Source: Bettongia penicillata ogilbyi
Taxonomy: Eukaryota > Chordata > Mammalia > Diprotodontia > Potoroidae
Reading direction: 5' to 3'
Assembly: GCA_023548195.1 (NCBI GenBank)
Contig: JAJHZJ010000336.1
Location: 4,630,704-4,694,703 of the forward strand
Length of the DNA: 64,000 bases
The position numbers were made by a program, and so were the translations under genes. Each line of letters opens with the position of its first letter. Position 1 is the first letter of the stretch. The notes beneath the pieces were generated by a model, which had not been told where the DNA came from, made no database searches, and worked only from the letters and a program-made list of their open reading frames with translations. Shown one piece after another: positions 31,684-42,529 of the stretch.

Positions 31684-32640
31684 CCTGTAAAATATATCTA
31701 GGTGAAACAATGTCAGAATCATTGGACTACTCGAAAGCCATAATCAAAAGGAGAATTTGGACAGCATCTTTCTAGAAATTATTAAGGAAAAATGCCCTGA
31801 AAGCCTGGAGTCAGAGGGCAAAATAGGCATTGAAAGAATCCATCAATCACTTCAAGTAAGAGATCCCCAAATAAAAACTCAAAGGAACATTATAGCCAAA
31901 TTATAGAACTATCAAGACAAGGAAAAAATAATGCAAGTGGCCAGAAAGAAACAATACAAACATCAGGGAGCCACAATCAGGATGTCTCAGAAGGTTTGGA
32001 AGTTCTTAAGGAAGAAAATGATGCCTTGAAAATAAGATACCAAGAAATAATAAAACAAAATATAAAGAATGAAAAAAATAGAAGAGAATGTGAAACATAA
32101 GAAAAACAACTGGTCTGCGGAACAGATCAAGAAGAGAAAACATAAGAATAATCAAACTACTTGAAAATTATCATCAAAAAAAGAATCTTGATAAAATTAT
32201 ACAAGAAATAATTATGGAAAATTGTTTGGAAGTGTTAGAACAAGATGAGAAAGTAGAAATAGAAAAAAATCTACTGATCACCACCTGAACAGGAATATTA
32301 TAGCCAAGTTTTAAAACTCCCAGGTTAAGAAGAAAATATTCGATTCAAATATGGTGGAGCCACAATTAGAATTACATAAGATCTAGCAGCAGCTACTCTA
32401 AAAGACCACAGGACTTGGAATGCCATATATTGAAAAGCAAAAGAGCTAGGGTAATGGATGAAAATATCATACCCAGCAACGTTAAGTATAATCCTGAATG
32501 AAAAAGAAATAGACATTCAATGAACTGATAGACTTTCAAGATTTTATTACAAAAAGACCAGAACTTAATAGAAAATTTAGCATACAAGATCCAGAGAAAT
32601 ATAAGGTAAATATCCAAGACTAATTACAAGGAACTCAAAA
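31684..32640 (+). pseudogene. L1 ORF1 RNA-binding/C-terminal region, present twice in tandem
   Basis: The first pass (31684-32000) reads GTCAGAATCATTGGACTACT, GAAAGAATCCATCAATCACT, ACATTATAGCCAAATTATAG and GAGCCACAATCAGGATGTCT. The second pass (32010-32640) restarts in the coil end (AAAATAAGATACCAAGAAAT), repeats the linker and gives TACTGATCACCACCTGAACA, ATATTATAGCCAAGTTTTAA, GAGCCACAATTAGAATTACA and ACCAGAACTTAATAGAAAAT. Both passes are frame-broken. Confidence 0.75.
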
Positions 32641-32908
32641 AGGACAAATTGTTCACTTTTCGTATGTGGAAATATAAACTGTATGTCTAAGACAGTCACT
32701 AGTAATTAGGTGTTTCAAAAGAAAGAATAGGATAGAGCTGAGTATGATGTGATTGGAAAAAGCAAAATAATGCAAGGAAAAGTAAGGAGAGTAATTATCT
32801 CATACAAATGAGGTGCAAGAGGAGGCACTGAGTCAGAGAAATTAGATCAAGGAAGAGGACAGGTAGTTCTGGAACCCTACTCTCATCAGGAACAGGTTAA
32901 AGAGGAAA

Positions 32909-32950
<42 letters not shown>

Positions 32951-33130
32951 GTCTTCTAAGCTCTGAAAGAGATAAGAGGATAAAGGGAGAGGGAAGGGGA
33001 GAATATAAGGGAGAGATTTTTGGAGGGGGGTAGATTAAGGAAAAGGAAGGCAAGTTAGTGGGTAGAAGTAGAAGAATGTAGGAATAGGGTGAGAAGGATA
33101 GCGAGGAAAAAAGGAAGCAGGAAAATATAC
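32641..33130 (+). mobile_element. L1 inter-ORF spacer with (GT)n
   Basis: Purine-rich spacer; 32910-32947 is a GT microsatellite. No gene is seen. Confidence 0.65.
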
Positions 33131-34385
33131 AAGTAATTATAGTTTATAATGTGAATGGGATTAATTTACCTATAAAATGGAAGTTGATAGATTAAAAATT
33201 TGAATTCAACAATATGTTGCTTTCAGGAAATGCTATAAAAATGAGAGATACACACAAACAGAAAATAAAGGTCTGGAGTGGAATTTATTATGCAAAAAAG
33301 CAGGGATAATAATCATGATCTCACACAAAGTTAAGGCTAAAATCAGATTTAATCAAAAGAGAAAAATAGGGAAACTACAGTGTCAGCCATATTAATCAAT
33401 ACTCTTAGACCATGTAAAATAACTATACAGTATAAAAAATATGAATATACCTGCCAAAATAGACACAGGAACTATACAAATATAAACACAAATCACCTTT
33501 TATACAAAGTTAGATCTAAATAATTTAAGTAATATTTATTGTGCATGGGTAGGTAAAGCTAATGTAGTAAAAGTGACAATTTTACCTAATCAACTTATTT
33601 CTGCAATGCCATCTCAATTAAATTACTAAAAAATTATCTTACTGAGTCAGAAAAAAATTATGGCAGGGTTCATTTGGAAGAGCAGATTGTCAGGAACTTT
33701 AAGGAAAAGAGGGGGAAAAGTTGTGAAGGAACAAGATTTGTTGAAGTGCAAAATGGATGGTTTTGATTGTTTTAAATTAAAATTTTCCTGTATAAATAAA
33801 ACATATGCAGCCAAGAATAGAGCAAATACAGAAAACTGGAAAAAAAAACTCTCATAGACAATCTCCCAGACAGGATGTGATTGGGTCAAAATATTGCTGT
33901 GGTGTAGGAAATGATGAGCTGGGGGATTTAGGAAAATATGAAAATACTTGGACTTATGAAGGAAAATGCTATCCACCTACAGAGAAACAGATGACAAGTG
34001 GAAATAAGCATAATAAGGTCTTTTATGTTTGAATATATGTATGTTTATGGATATCTATGTATACATATATGTGAGTATATGTATATGTGTGTGTATGCAC
34101 ACACACACACACTTCTTGAGGGCAAGAGGGGAGAAGGCAAAAAAAAATAAAGTAAAAAGTACATAGCTAAGTACAAAAGAAAGCATACAAGGAAACAAAA
34201 AAAAAGATGGACAGCTTTGAAAATAGTATTGTATGTGGTATTCATTATATAGGTTTTCCTGAAATGGAAATTTAATGCTTTATATTGAATCCTCCTTTAT
34301 CTTCTACTGTGTACATGACATTTCTTTTCTTATTTTGTATTTAAGTTTAAAACGAATTTAAAAACTGAAAAGCTTTTAAAAAGAA
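33130..34385 (+). pseudogene. L1 ORF2 and 3' end, internally deleted
   Basis: 33140-33420 matches the endonuclease start of ORF2 (GTGAATGGGATTAATTTACC, AATCATGATCTCACACAAAG). 33590-33730 jumps to a late reverse-transcriptase or C-terminal segment (CAATGCCATCTCAATTAAAT, GGGTTCATTTGGAAGAGCAG). 33940-34385 is the 3' untranslated region (AATGCTATCCACCTACAGAG). Several kilobases of ORF2 are missing, so it cannot move by itself. Confidence 0.75.
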
Positions 34386-34489
34386 AAACAAAGTGAATGA
34401 AGACTAAATGAAAAAAAAACTGAGAAATGGGCACAATACTACTGAGCAGTGACAGAAAAACGATTTGAGGGAAATGACTAGCTTAGGGT

Positions 34490-34690
34490 CTTTGAAAATC
34501 ACAAAGTTAGAGTTGGAAGAGACTTTAGAAATCATTGAGTTTAACCCCCTCATTTTATAGAAGAGAAAACTGAGACCAAGAGGGGTTAAGAGAGTTGCTT
34601 AGAATCACACAGTTAACAAGTATCTGAGCTAGAATTTGAAGTCAAGTCTTCTCTACTGCTCTGCCCACGGATACCATGCTGCCCCTGATG
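34490..34690 (-). repeat. MIR-like marsupial SINE, antisense
   Basis: TTAGAGTTGGAAGAGACTTT, CCCTCATTTTATAGAAGAGA, AAACTGAGACCAAGAGGGGT, AATCACACAGTTAACAAGTA and GATACCATGCTGCCCC. Confidence 0.9.
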
Positions 34691-35130
34691 TGAGATGACA
34701 AGATGCAGTGCCAAGGCATGATCCTCCCTCCATTCCCCTACTGCCAGGAGAGACTCTGGTGATAATATATGGCTTCATTAGCTCAAGCCATATAAATCAG
34801 AGTTCCTCTGATAGTTTACTCAGTGACCAGGGTCAACCTCAGCCATTTTCCAAAGACCCAGAAACAGAACAAGTCAAGTAAAAGCCACTTTCATCCTTGT
34901 AATGAATGGCTGTAAAGTAAGGAAAAGTCTGAAGGAACCCAAAGTTCTATCACTGGATTAAGCCATTAATGCTTCTTCTTGTCATTGAAGCAAAGAATAG
35001 TACTGTCTCCCTCTTCAGTGTTACGCTGAACATTGCTGCTTCAAGGTCTAACTCAAGCCCCTTTTCTACAGAAAGTCTCCTCTGACTCCTCTGGGCTCCA
35101 ATAGTCTCTTGCTCCCCTGATCTCCTAAAC
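34691..35130. other. Unique block, possible conserved element, then an L2 scrap
   Basis: 34740-34960 is repeat-free with TTCATTAGCTCAAGCCATAT near 34773 and TAAGCCATTAATGCTTC near 34959. 35035-35125 (AAGGTCTAACTCAAGCCCCT, AAGTCTCCTCTGACTCC) resembles L2 sense. Confidence 0.35.
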
Positions 35131-35924
35131 TAATAGATTGAAAAGCAGAGTCAGAGCCACAACCACATCAGGGCAACTTAGGATGCCAAAGTGAAGAAAG
35201 TATCCCACCCTAGGTGAGCCCCTCCTCTTCCCCTCCATCAGGTACAAAGATATCTAGCTATATAACTCTCTAAAGGATTCAGCACTAATTCATTTGTTGA
35301 TTTTAGCTTTTCCTCCCCAGAGGACCCAACAGGATCTGTGCCTTCTCTTTATCCCCACTGGCCCAGGAAGGCCTGTGGAAGATGGGGGTGGGGGAGGTGA
35401 ATGCTAGGTGGGAGTCGAGAGGCTGAATGATGGATGAATGTTTCATCTAGCATCCTTTATGAGGATTCTTTGTCATTCTCTTTTCTTACCCCAACCTAAG
35501 GGAGAGGTTTGCATCTGCCAAAAATGTCCCTTTAACAATGGGTTTTCTAGGTTGTATTATTTTCTACTATTTGACTAATTTGAATAATATTCCTATTTCC
35601 TACTTTTTGAAGATGCATTCAACTGTTACTCCTCTCCCCCAACTAGCTTTCTCAGAGGCCTAGGGGAGCCCTAAGAAGTTGATAGGATGTATAAAGACAT
35701 CCTAGTTCTCCTCCCTGAATCCCTTTTCTTTTTCATTTTAGCCTGTTGACAATGACCTTTTCCTCTCCTGGCCCCAATGATGTAGTACTTGCCAATGGAA
35801 ACATGCTGGGACTCATTCCAGCTGCCTCCCTCATCCCAGGACCAAGGCTCAGGTCAAGACTTCTTCCACTCTGCCCCCAATCACTGACATTTCCATATAT
35901 CCGTCATGCCTTTTTTCTCCCCTC
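35131..35924. other. Unique DNA, no gene recognised
   Basis: Nothing recognised. Confidence 0.4.
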
Positions 35925-36465
35925 ATTTTTAAAAAAATTCAATTTTATTTTATTTTCAGTTCTGAATTCTCACCCTCCTATTTTCCTCTCCCTCACCCAG
36001 TGAGAAGGCAAGAAAAACAAAACCCATTGCAAACTGTATTGTCAAGCAAAACAATTAGTCAAGAACAAAAAGAAAAGATGAGGAAAGAAAATATGCTTCA
36101 TTCTGCATTCTGGGTCTATCAGCTCTCTCTATGGAGGTGGATAGTATGTTTCATCACGAAGTGGTTAGTCATCATATGGATAAGAGTTCCTAAGTCTTTT
36201 AAAGTTGTCATCTTTACAATGTTGTTATTATATCAGTTGTTCTGGTTCTGCTCACTTCACTTTATGCCAGTTGACACAAGTCTTTCCAAGTTTTTTCTGA
36301 AAACTTCTCTTTCATTATTTCTTATAGCACAATAGCATTCTATCATATACTATAACTTGTCCAGCCATTCCTCAGTTGATGGGCGTCCCCTCAGGTTCCA
36401 ATTCTTTGTCACCACAAAGAATGCTGCTTTAAATATTTCTGCTATAAATAACTTCTTTTTTGGAT
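35925..36465 (-). mobile_element. L1 LINE 3' end, antisense
   Basis: TTTAAAAAAATTCAATTTTA, TATGCTTCATTCTGCATTCT, TTCTGGTTCTGCTCACTTCA, ATTTCTTATAGCACAATAGC and GTTGATGGGCGTCCCCTCAG. Confidence 0.9.
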
Positions 36466-36539
36466 CTCTCTGATTTTCCCCTCACTTTTGATTGAGCATA
36501 AACACTCCAGGGTCCTTTGGGTGCCTGGAGATAGGGGCA

Positions 36540-36660
36540 AGGGAGAGAGAAAGAGGGAGGGAGGGAGGTAGAGAGGGAGGGAGAGAAAGAGAGAGACAGA
36601 GAGACACACACACAGAGACAGAGATCCAGACACACACACACACACACACGCACACACAAC
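36540..36660. repeat. GA-rich to CA-rich compound microsatellite
   Basis: GAGAGAAAGAGGGAGGGAGG passing into AGACAGAGAGACACACACAC and then (CA)n. Overlapping frames in it are artefacts. Confidence 0.9.
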
Positions 36661-37555
36661 ATGAGGTGAGTGGGGTGGGAAAACTTCTGTCCACAGACAG
36701 AGGCAGAAGTTGAAACATAGGGACTCACAGGGAGGTCCTATAGGGGAGCTAAGAGGTGCCTGCTAGGGTCCGGTCTCTCCCACTCTACCCATTTCTTGGG
36801 ATAAATGATGGAGCAGGATTATTAGCCCTTAGAGAAGGAGGGAATGCATCCATACTACCCAAGCCTGCAGCAATTAGACTGGGGGAGGATGAAGGGGGTG
36901 TCTCATCCATCTAAATGGGAACACTTTCCAAGGGGAGGTTGGTGCAAGGGGGAACTTGTCTTTGCCTTTTTGCCTGTGGATCTCTTCACACTGAAGGGGT
37001 GGAGATGCCTATCTGTGCCCCTCTTTTGCTATCCATGGTGGTGAGGCCCTGGACTTTTGGGAGGCAGAGACAGGTAAAAACTACTTCTGGCCTCTCTGGA
37101 ACCACTCTCTCTTCCCAGCCTAGACTTCCATCCTCTCTTGCTTTAAAGCAACAGCCCTAGAACAGAGCCATTATGCAGTTTATCCTTTAGTCCATTCCAT
37201 GCTGCTCTAATGGATTATTCTCCAAATGCCCAGATTACCTTCCATTTCTTCCTCAACTCCTAATACCTCCATATTTCTGTTTTCTCTCAAAATCTTTATC
37301 CACCTTCAGTCTTCAATTTCTCATGTCCAGTCTTGCTATTAGAACCCTGGTGTTCTCTTCTGGGGGTGGGGCAGAGGATCTGGAATTCTCTCCACTGGTA
37401 CTTCTGATAGGAATTTGTTTTCACTGTGGGGCTGTGGGGGAGGGGAGTAGGGCTGACAGTCTCTCCCAATTCATACCCTCCCAATGCCTATTGAACCCTC
37501 TCGGGTACCACTGGCCAGCTCATGACATCTCTATAAAGTTTAGTTCTAGATGGAT
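36661..37555. other. Unique DNA, no gene recognised
   Basis: Moderate GC. Small open frames around 36844-37160 have no domain. Confidence 0.4.
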
Positions 37556-37559
37556 TTTA

Positions 37560-37770
37560 TAATATGGTGCAAAGTTCCATATCTAGAGTCACAGAATCTA
37601 TGTTTGAATTCTACTGTTACTTATTAGCCCTTCAACTTGGGATAAGTTAATCTCTATGTGCCTCAGTTTTTACATCTGTAAAAATGTAAAATTTGTAAAA
37701 TGAGGTGGTTAGACTAGATGCCCTCTGAAGTCCTTTCCAGCTATACATCTGTGATCTAATTTTCCTAATG
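37560..37770 (+). repeat. MIR-like marsupial SINE
   Basis: AGTCACAGAATCTATGTTTG, TCTCTATGTGCCTCAGTTTT and GACTAGATGCCCTCTGAAGT. Confidence 0.8.
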
Positions 37771-38040
37771 GCAAACCATGGGGGAAGGCAGTAAGTACTC
37801 TATATATAGGTGTGGGGAATTGTGGTCGATTCAGTTTCAGAGAAGCAGAGGGACTAGCTTCTAGACAAAGTATGATTACTGTATGGAGTCAATGTATTAG
37901 AAATGTGTCGGGGCTAACCCCACTCTCCTTCCCCACCCTTTCCATATCCCCACCAAGCAAGATTTCCCTTACTTCTGTCCTAGAGCTCAAAAATGGCACC
38001 ATAGCCTTTCCTCCTTACATCCTTCCTCAGTAGCGAGGAG
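37771..38040. other. Unique DNA, no gene recognised
   Basis: Nothing recognised. Confidence 0.4.
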
Positions 38041-38247
38041 AGAAACACTCTATCAGCTGGTTAGAGTGAGAAAACTCTTTTATTGTGGTATGTGGAGTCT
38101 CGAGGCACAAACTATACAGAGGAAGGTAAATTACAGGCACGTAGCTTCATCACTCAATTCAGCTTGACACAGTTTAAAGCCAGGATCAGGTTCAGCTAGA
38201 TTCTTCTAGTTTTCCTTTTTCCTTTTGCTTCCACTACAGCCAAAAGC

Positions 38248-38250
<3 letters not shown>
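38041..38250. repeat. Unidentified interspersed repeat, copy A
   Basis: 38156-38220 contains ATTCAGCTTGACACAGTTTA and a following GGATCAGGTTCAG. A related phrase recurs at 39574-39635 (18 of 20 bases in the first block). It may be part of an old LTR; no terminal structure is visible. Confidence 0.4.
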
Positions 38251-38251
<1 letters not shown>

Positions 38252-38341
<90 letters not shown>

Positions 38342-38520
38342 TCCCTCTCCCTCCTTCTCTCTCTCTGTCCCTCTCTCTCCCTCTATCTCTCTCTCTTTCA
38401 TTAGCTCTGTATGTTTTTCTGTGTCTTTCTCTGTGTATGTCTGTCATTCTCTCTGTCTCTCCGTGTGTCTGTTATTCTTTTTGTCCCTGTCTCTCTTCTC
38501 TGTCTCTGTCTCTCATCAAG
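38252..38520. repeat. (CT)n array grading into CT-rich sequence
   Basis: Nearly pure CT to about 38398, then irregular TCTGTGT/TCTCTGT words. Confidence 0.95.
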
Positions 38521-38859
38521 TGTTGCAGAAGTAAAGTCTTTCCTCTCTGAATTCTTCAGGACTCATCATGATGTTTAAGCCAAACTGTAACCCAAGTGTT
38601 CCCCTGACCTCCTTGACAGTAACATTAACCATGATTCTACTCTCTGAACTAGGAGGCCTCTTTCCAGGCCTTTTCTTTCTACCTGGACCAGCCTCCTTCA
38701 TTCATTGCTCCCTGTTTATAAACCTTTTCCAGCTGACTTGACAGGTTTAAATTTGGGTATGACTCCTATCACCATTATCCCTCCTTCATTCTGCATCAAC
38801 AGAGTGTCCACTGACATCATCTTTTTTCTTAGCTTCTCTAAAAGCTTCTCTTTTTTCTC
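38521..38859. other. Unique DNA, no gene recognised
   Basis: A 61-codon minus frame (38516-38701) has no domain. Confidence 0.4.
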
Positions 38860-39035
38860 TTAGAATATCAGAATAATTTAAAGTAAAGGGACTTTAGGTA
38901 AGATCTAGTCCATTCCCTCCTCACTCTACAGATGAGGAAAATGAGTCCCAGAGAAATATAGTGATAATAAATAGCAGAGTTAAGATTTGAACTCAAGTCT
39001 TAGACCTCAAACCTAATGCTATGCCATACTTCCTC
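38860..39035 (-). repeat. MIR-like SINE, antisense
   Basis: CTCCTCACTCTACAGATGAG, GAAAATGAGTCCCAGAGAAA and AAGATTTGAACTCAAGTCTT. Confidence 0.85.
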
Positions 39036-39089
39036 TTCATCACTTCCAGCATTCCCTATCCTCCTCATATACAGATAAATGAATATGCT

Positions 39090-39365
39090 AAGTTTATATT
39101 TATGTGAAAGAATGTTGCCCTTCATCTTCTCCTGACTTCCCTAACTTCTTTGAATCTTACCTTCTGCAGGAGGCTTTCCTAACACTCCTACTAAATCTTC
39201 CATCTACTCTGCACGAATCTTGTTTGTATATGGCTGTGTGCCTGTTGTCTCTCCCTCTTAAATGTGAGCTCCTTGAAGTTGGGAACAATTTTTGCCTTTC
39301 TTTGTATCCCTGTCATTTAACCCAATGCCTGACACATGGCAGGTGCATGCTGTCTGACTGAAGGC
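39090..39365 (+). repeat. L2 LINE 3' end
   Basis: TTCTGCAGGAGGCTTTCCTA, AAATGTGAGCTCCTTGAAGT, TTTGTATCCCTGTCATTTAA and ATGCCTGACACATGGCAGG. Confidence 0.85.
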
Positions 39366-39573
39366 CCTTTCTCTGGGCCCAAAATTGTGGTTTCCCTAAA
39401 AAATAAATGTTCAAGGCAAAATAAAATATGCAAATATCATCAAAGCCCTTTTACAATGTGATTGTTGGTGCAACCTCCAAGATAGGGATACACTTAGATA
39501 CAGATACATTTGGAGAGCAAGGATTTGCCACAACTTTCTCTCTTCCACAATAGAATTTCCCCCTCTATGGTTC
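39366..39573. other. Unrecognised AT-rich DNA
   Basis: Nothing recognised. It may belong to the same old element as the following repeat block. Confidence 0.35.
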
Positions 39574-39690
39574 TATTCAGCTTGACATAATTTAAAGTTC
39601 AGATCAGATTCAGATAGTCCCTTCAAGTTTCACTTTCTCCCTTTGTAACCAGGGCAATGTCCTTCTTTATTCTTCGCTACCTGTAGCCTT
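39574..39690. repeat. Unidentified interspersed repeat, copy B
   Basis: ATTCAGCTTGACATAATTTA and GATCAGATTCAG parallel copy A at 38156, in the same orientation about 1.4 kb away. Confidence 0.4.
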
Positions 39691-39719
39691 TTCGTTAAGG
39701 ATCTCTAAGCATCTTGAAC

Positions 39720-40210
39720 CCTCACGGGGAGGAAATGGTTTTACATATGGGAATGTAGAAGTGGCAGTTTGGGATAGGAACTGTTCCAAATTACCAGAGC
39801 TTGGAACCCCAAGCCCAACCCTGGATTTGAAGCAGTTGTCATTTTCCCCAACCTCACCCTGTGATGGGTAAGCGCTCTCATAACCAACAGGGTGGGAGGA
39901 GGGTGCGGCAGAGTGGGGAGGTTATAAGAGGAGCAGAGCCTGACTGAGTGCAGTGCAGTGTTGCTGGGGGCCGGGGGGCAGGGAAGTCCATTCAAATTGA
40001 CAAAAATAGAACATCAGCCTCATATCATTTTTCTCAAAACAAGATTTATTGAAGTTCTGTCGGCAAAAATCGCTGCTGTGTGGAACGCTTAACTTATAGA
40101 TTAGATTACCCAGTTGTGCCTTACTACATTTTTCATTAGAAAAATATTGGCTGGGAGAGTTTGACCTCATAATCTCTGCATTTTAAACAATAACCAAAGA
40201 AAAACCAAAT
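39720..40210. promoter_or_regulatory. Candidate conserved non-coding element
   Basis: Repeat-free, with a TTATAAGAGGAGC (TATA-like) near 39922. A dense core at 39990-40190 includes TTGACAAAAATAGAAC, AAGATTTATTGAAG, GCAAAAATCGCTGCTG, TAGATTAGATTACCC and TTTTCATTAGAAAAATATTGG. CpGs persist in an AT-rich setting. No coding frame. The role is inferred. Confidence 0.4.
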
Positions 40211-40419
40211 AGGACGCATAAGGTAACAGTTTTTTCTCCCCAACATTTCTCCTCCAGGGACATATTGGAGTGAGAGCTGGGAGGCAGCTGGGTAAGGGAG
40301 CTGGGAACCAAAACTATTGTATGAGCAATTCCCCTTTTGGGGCACATCCTTCACAGAAAGGTGGTCTAGGGCATTTCTTTAGACACTACTGCTATTCTCT
40401 GGCCCCACCCTTCCATTCC

Positions 40420-40421
<2 letters not shown>
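40211..40421. other. Unique DNA, no gene recognised
   Basis: Nothing recognised. Confidence 0.4.

Positions 40422-40468
<47 letters not shown>
40422..40468. repeat. (CA)n microsatellite
   Basis: Uninterrupted CA units. Confidence 0.97.
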
Positions 40469-40471
<3 letters not shown>

Positions 40472-40854
40472 TATTTCCATAACAACTGCAGCTCTCAGCC
40501 AGGTAGACAGTAACCCTTGAGGAAGGTGAACCCCTGTTCCCCTTATCCCTTTCATAATATTTGATCCCCTAAACAAAACTCAGTGCTCTAAAGTTACCAC
40601 TATTTCAGTTTTTCCAGTCAACTAATGTCCATCCCTCCTGCGTGCCACCTCCCCCCCATTCTCTTCTGTTCCTCCTATCTAATACATACTTACATATCAG
40701 GGAAATGAATTAACATTTATTAAAGCTATTCTAACTGGACTGCTTGTCCAAGTAGATTGATCAATCTTTAAGTTTTTTGCTAAGCCTTTGGTGGGCCCAG
40801 GAGGGTATGTAAAGTGGGGAGACAGGAGAAGAAGAAAACCTACAGCCATATGAA
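40469..40854. other. Unique DNA, no gene recognised
   Basis: Nothing recognised. Confidence 0.4.
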
Positions 40855-41715
40855 AAAAAATTCTCTAAATCACTGATAGTTGAAGAAATACAAATTTAAA
40901 CAACTTAAGAATACCACCACATACCCATCAGATTACCGAAAGCGACAGAGGCTAAAGGGGCTATGGGAAAACAGGTACATTAATTCACTGTTGGTGAAAC
41001 TGTGAACTGGTACAGCTATTCTGGAAAATTATTTGGAACTATGCCCCCAAATCTATTAAACTATGCATAGATTTTGACCCAGTAACAAATGATACTGGAA
41101 AATACTCCAAAGAGATCAAAAAAGAGGAAAAGGACATATACACAGACAAACAGAGACATAAATACTAGCTCTTTTTGTGGTAGTAAAGAATTGAAAACTG
41201 AGGGGTTCCCATCAGTTGGAAAATGACTGAACAAGCTATGGTACATGAATGTGAATAATACCATTGTGCTATAAAGAAATGATGGCAATAATTTCATAAA
41301 AAAACAAGTTGGAAGGTTTGTATGAACTGATGCAAAGTGAAATGAGCATTACCAGAAGAATAATTTATATAATAACAAAAGCAATGTAACAACAACTGAG
41401 GAACTCTAATTAACACTACACTGCTAACTACAATTCCAGAAGACTCTTGATGAAATATGCCACTCACCTCTAGGGTAAAAGAATGTAGACAGAGGCTTAT
41501 TGGATTTTGTTTGTGTGTTGTTTTTAACATTGCCAATGTAGATGTTTATTTATATTTGACTCTACATTTCTGTAATGTTCCTGGGTTTGTTTTGTTTTGT
41601 TTTGTTTTGTTTTTTTTTGCTTTCTCATTTTGGAAAGGGAGAAGGGGAAAAGGAGGTGAGAGGTAGAGAATTCAGGCCTGAAAATAAAATAAAATTGAAT
41701 TTTAAAAATAACCTA
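40855..41715 (+). mobile_element. L1 LINE 3' end
   Basis: ATACAAATTTAAACAACTTA, CTGTTGGTGAAACTGTGAAC, TTATTTGGAACTATGCCCCC, TTTTTGTGGTAGTAAAGAAT, AACAAGCTATGGTACATGAA, GTATGAACTGATGCAAAGTG and a terminus ATAAAATAAAATTGAATTTT. A (TTTTG)n run lies at 41588-41612. Confidence 0.95.
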
Positions 41716-41859
41716 CATATATTAAAAAAGAGAGAGAAGAGGAAGACCTATGGTCCCTCTGCTCAGGGAAATAAAAATCTACCTGAGAAGATAAGTCCAA
41801 TCAAAGAATCATATATGACACAATATAATCAAGGATTCATTATGTGATAAGACCCAATA

Positions 41860-42035
41860 TTAAAGAACTAAAGACTTTGAGTCAGAAAACGCAGGCTCTA
41901 GTGCCAGTTCTAACATTTACTACTTATTTGACTTGGGTTAAATCACTTTCCTTCTTTGGGACTCTCATTCCTCATCTCTAAAATGAAGTTAGACAAAGTT
42001 CCTTCTAGTTCTAACGTTCTATGACTCTCTGAACT
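41860..42035 (+). repeat. MIR-like marsupial SINE
   Basis: TGAGTCAGAAAACGCAGGCT, GACTTGGGTTAAATCACTTT, CATTCCTCATCTCTAAAATG and AAGTTCCTTCTAGTTCTAAC. Confidence 0.85.
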
Positions 42036-42529
42036 CTAATAATTCAGCCCAGTCTGGTCTAGAAAACCTTCCTAAGGAAGTGAAACTTAGGTTTGGACCT
42101 TAAAGAATGGGTAGGATTTAAGTAGGGCCAGCAGATCTGTCTTTGCTATTTATGGGGCCAACAACTGACTCCTATTGTGGAAAAGGGGTACAGTCTTCCC
42201 ATGGCAGGGCCAGGAATAGTGCTACCCTAGCACCTTCATCCCTTCTGCTAATCCTCTAAGGAGAACAGAATTATAGTTTGGACTTCCTAAATTGGTACCA
42301 GAACTGGAGGGAGGGCCTGCAGTTGGAATCCAGAATCAAAAAAAAGGATACCTGTCTCCAGAGAGGGGCCAGTGGACCCCCATTCCTCTGCACATGAACC
42401 ACTGCCCACTACTATATGATCAAAATCTGGATTCTTCAGAGACCATGCATTTTCCCTCACTCCCTTCTCCTCTTCCCTCCTTACCTCACCCTTGTCTCAG
42501 TTTCCACTTTCCAAGGCTTTGGTGATTTC
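42036..42529. other. Unique DNA with a short antisense L2 scrap
   Basis: 42055-42125 (CTTCCTAAGGAAGTGAAACT, TGGACCTTAAAGAATGGGTA) resembles antisense L2. The rest is unrecognised. Confidence 0.4.

Noticed and set aside
38041..39690. Endogenous retrovirus with paired LTRs
   Set aside because: Only one short block is shared. No TG...CA ends, primer-binding site or gag/pol sequence was seen between them.
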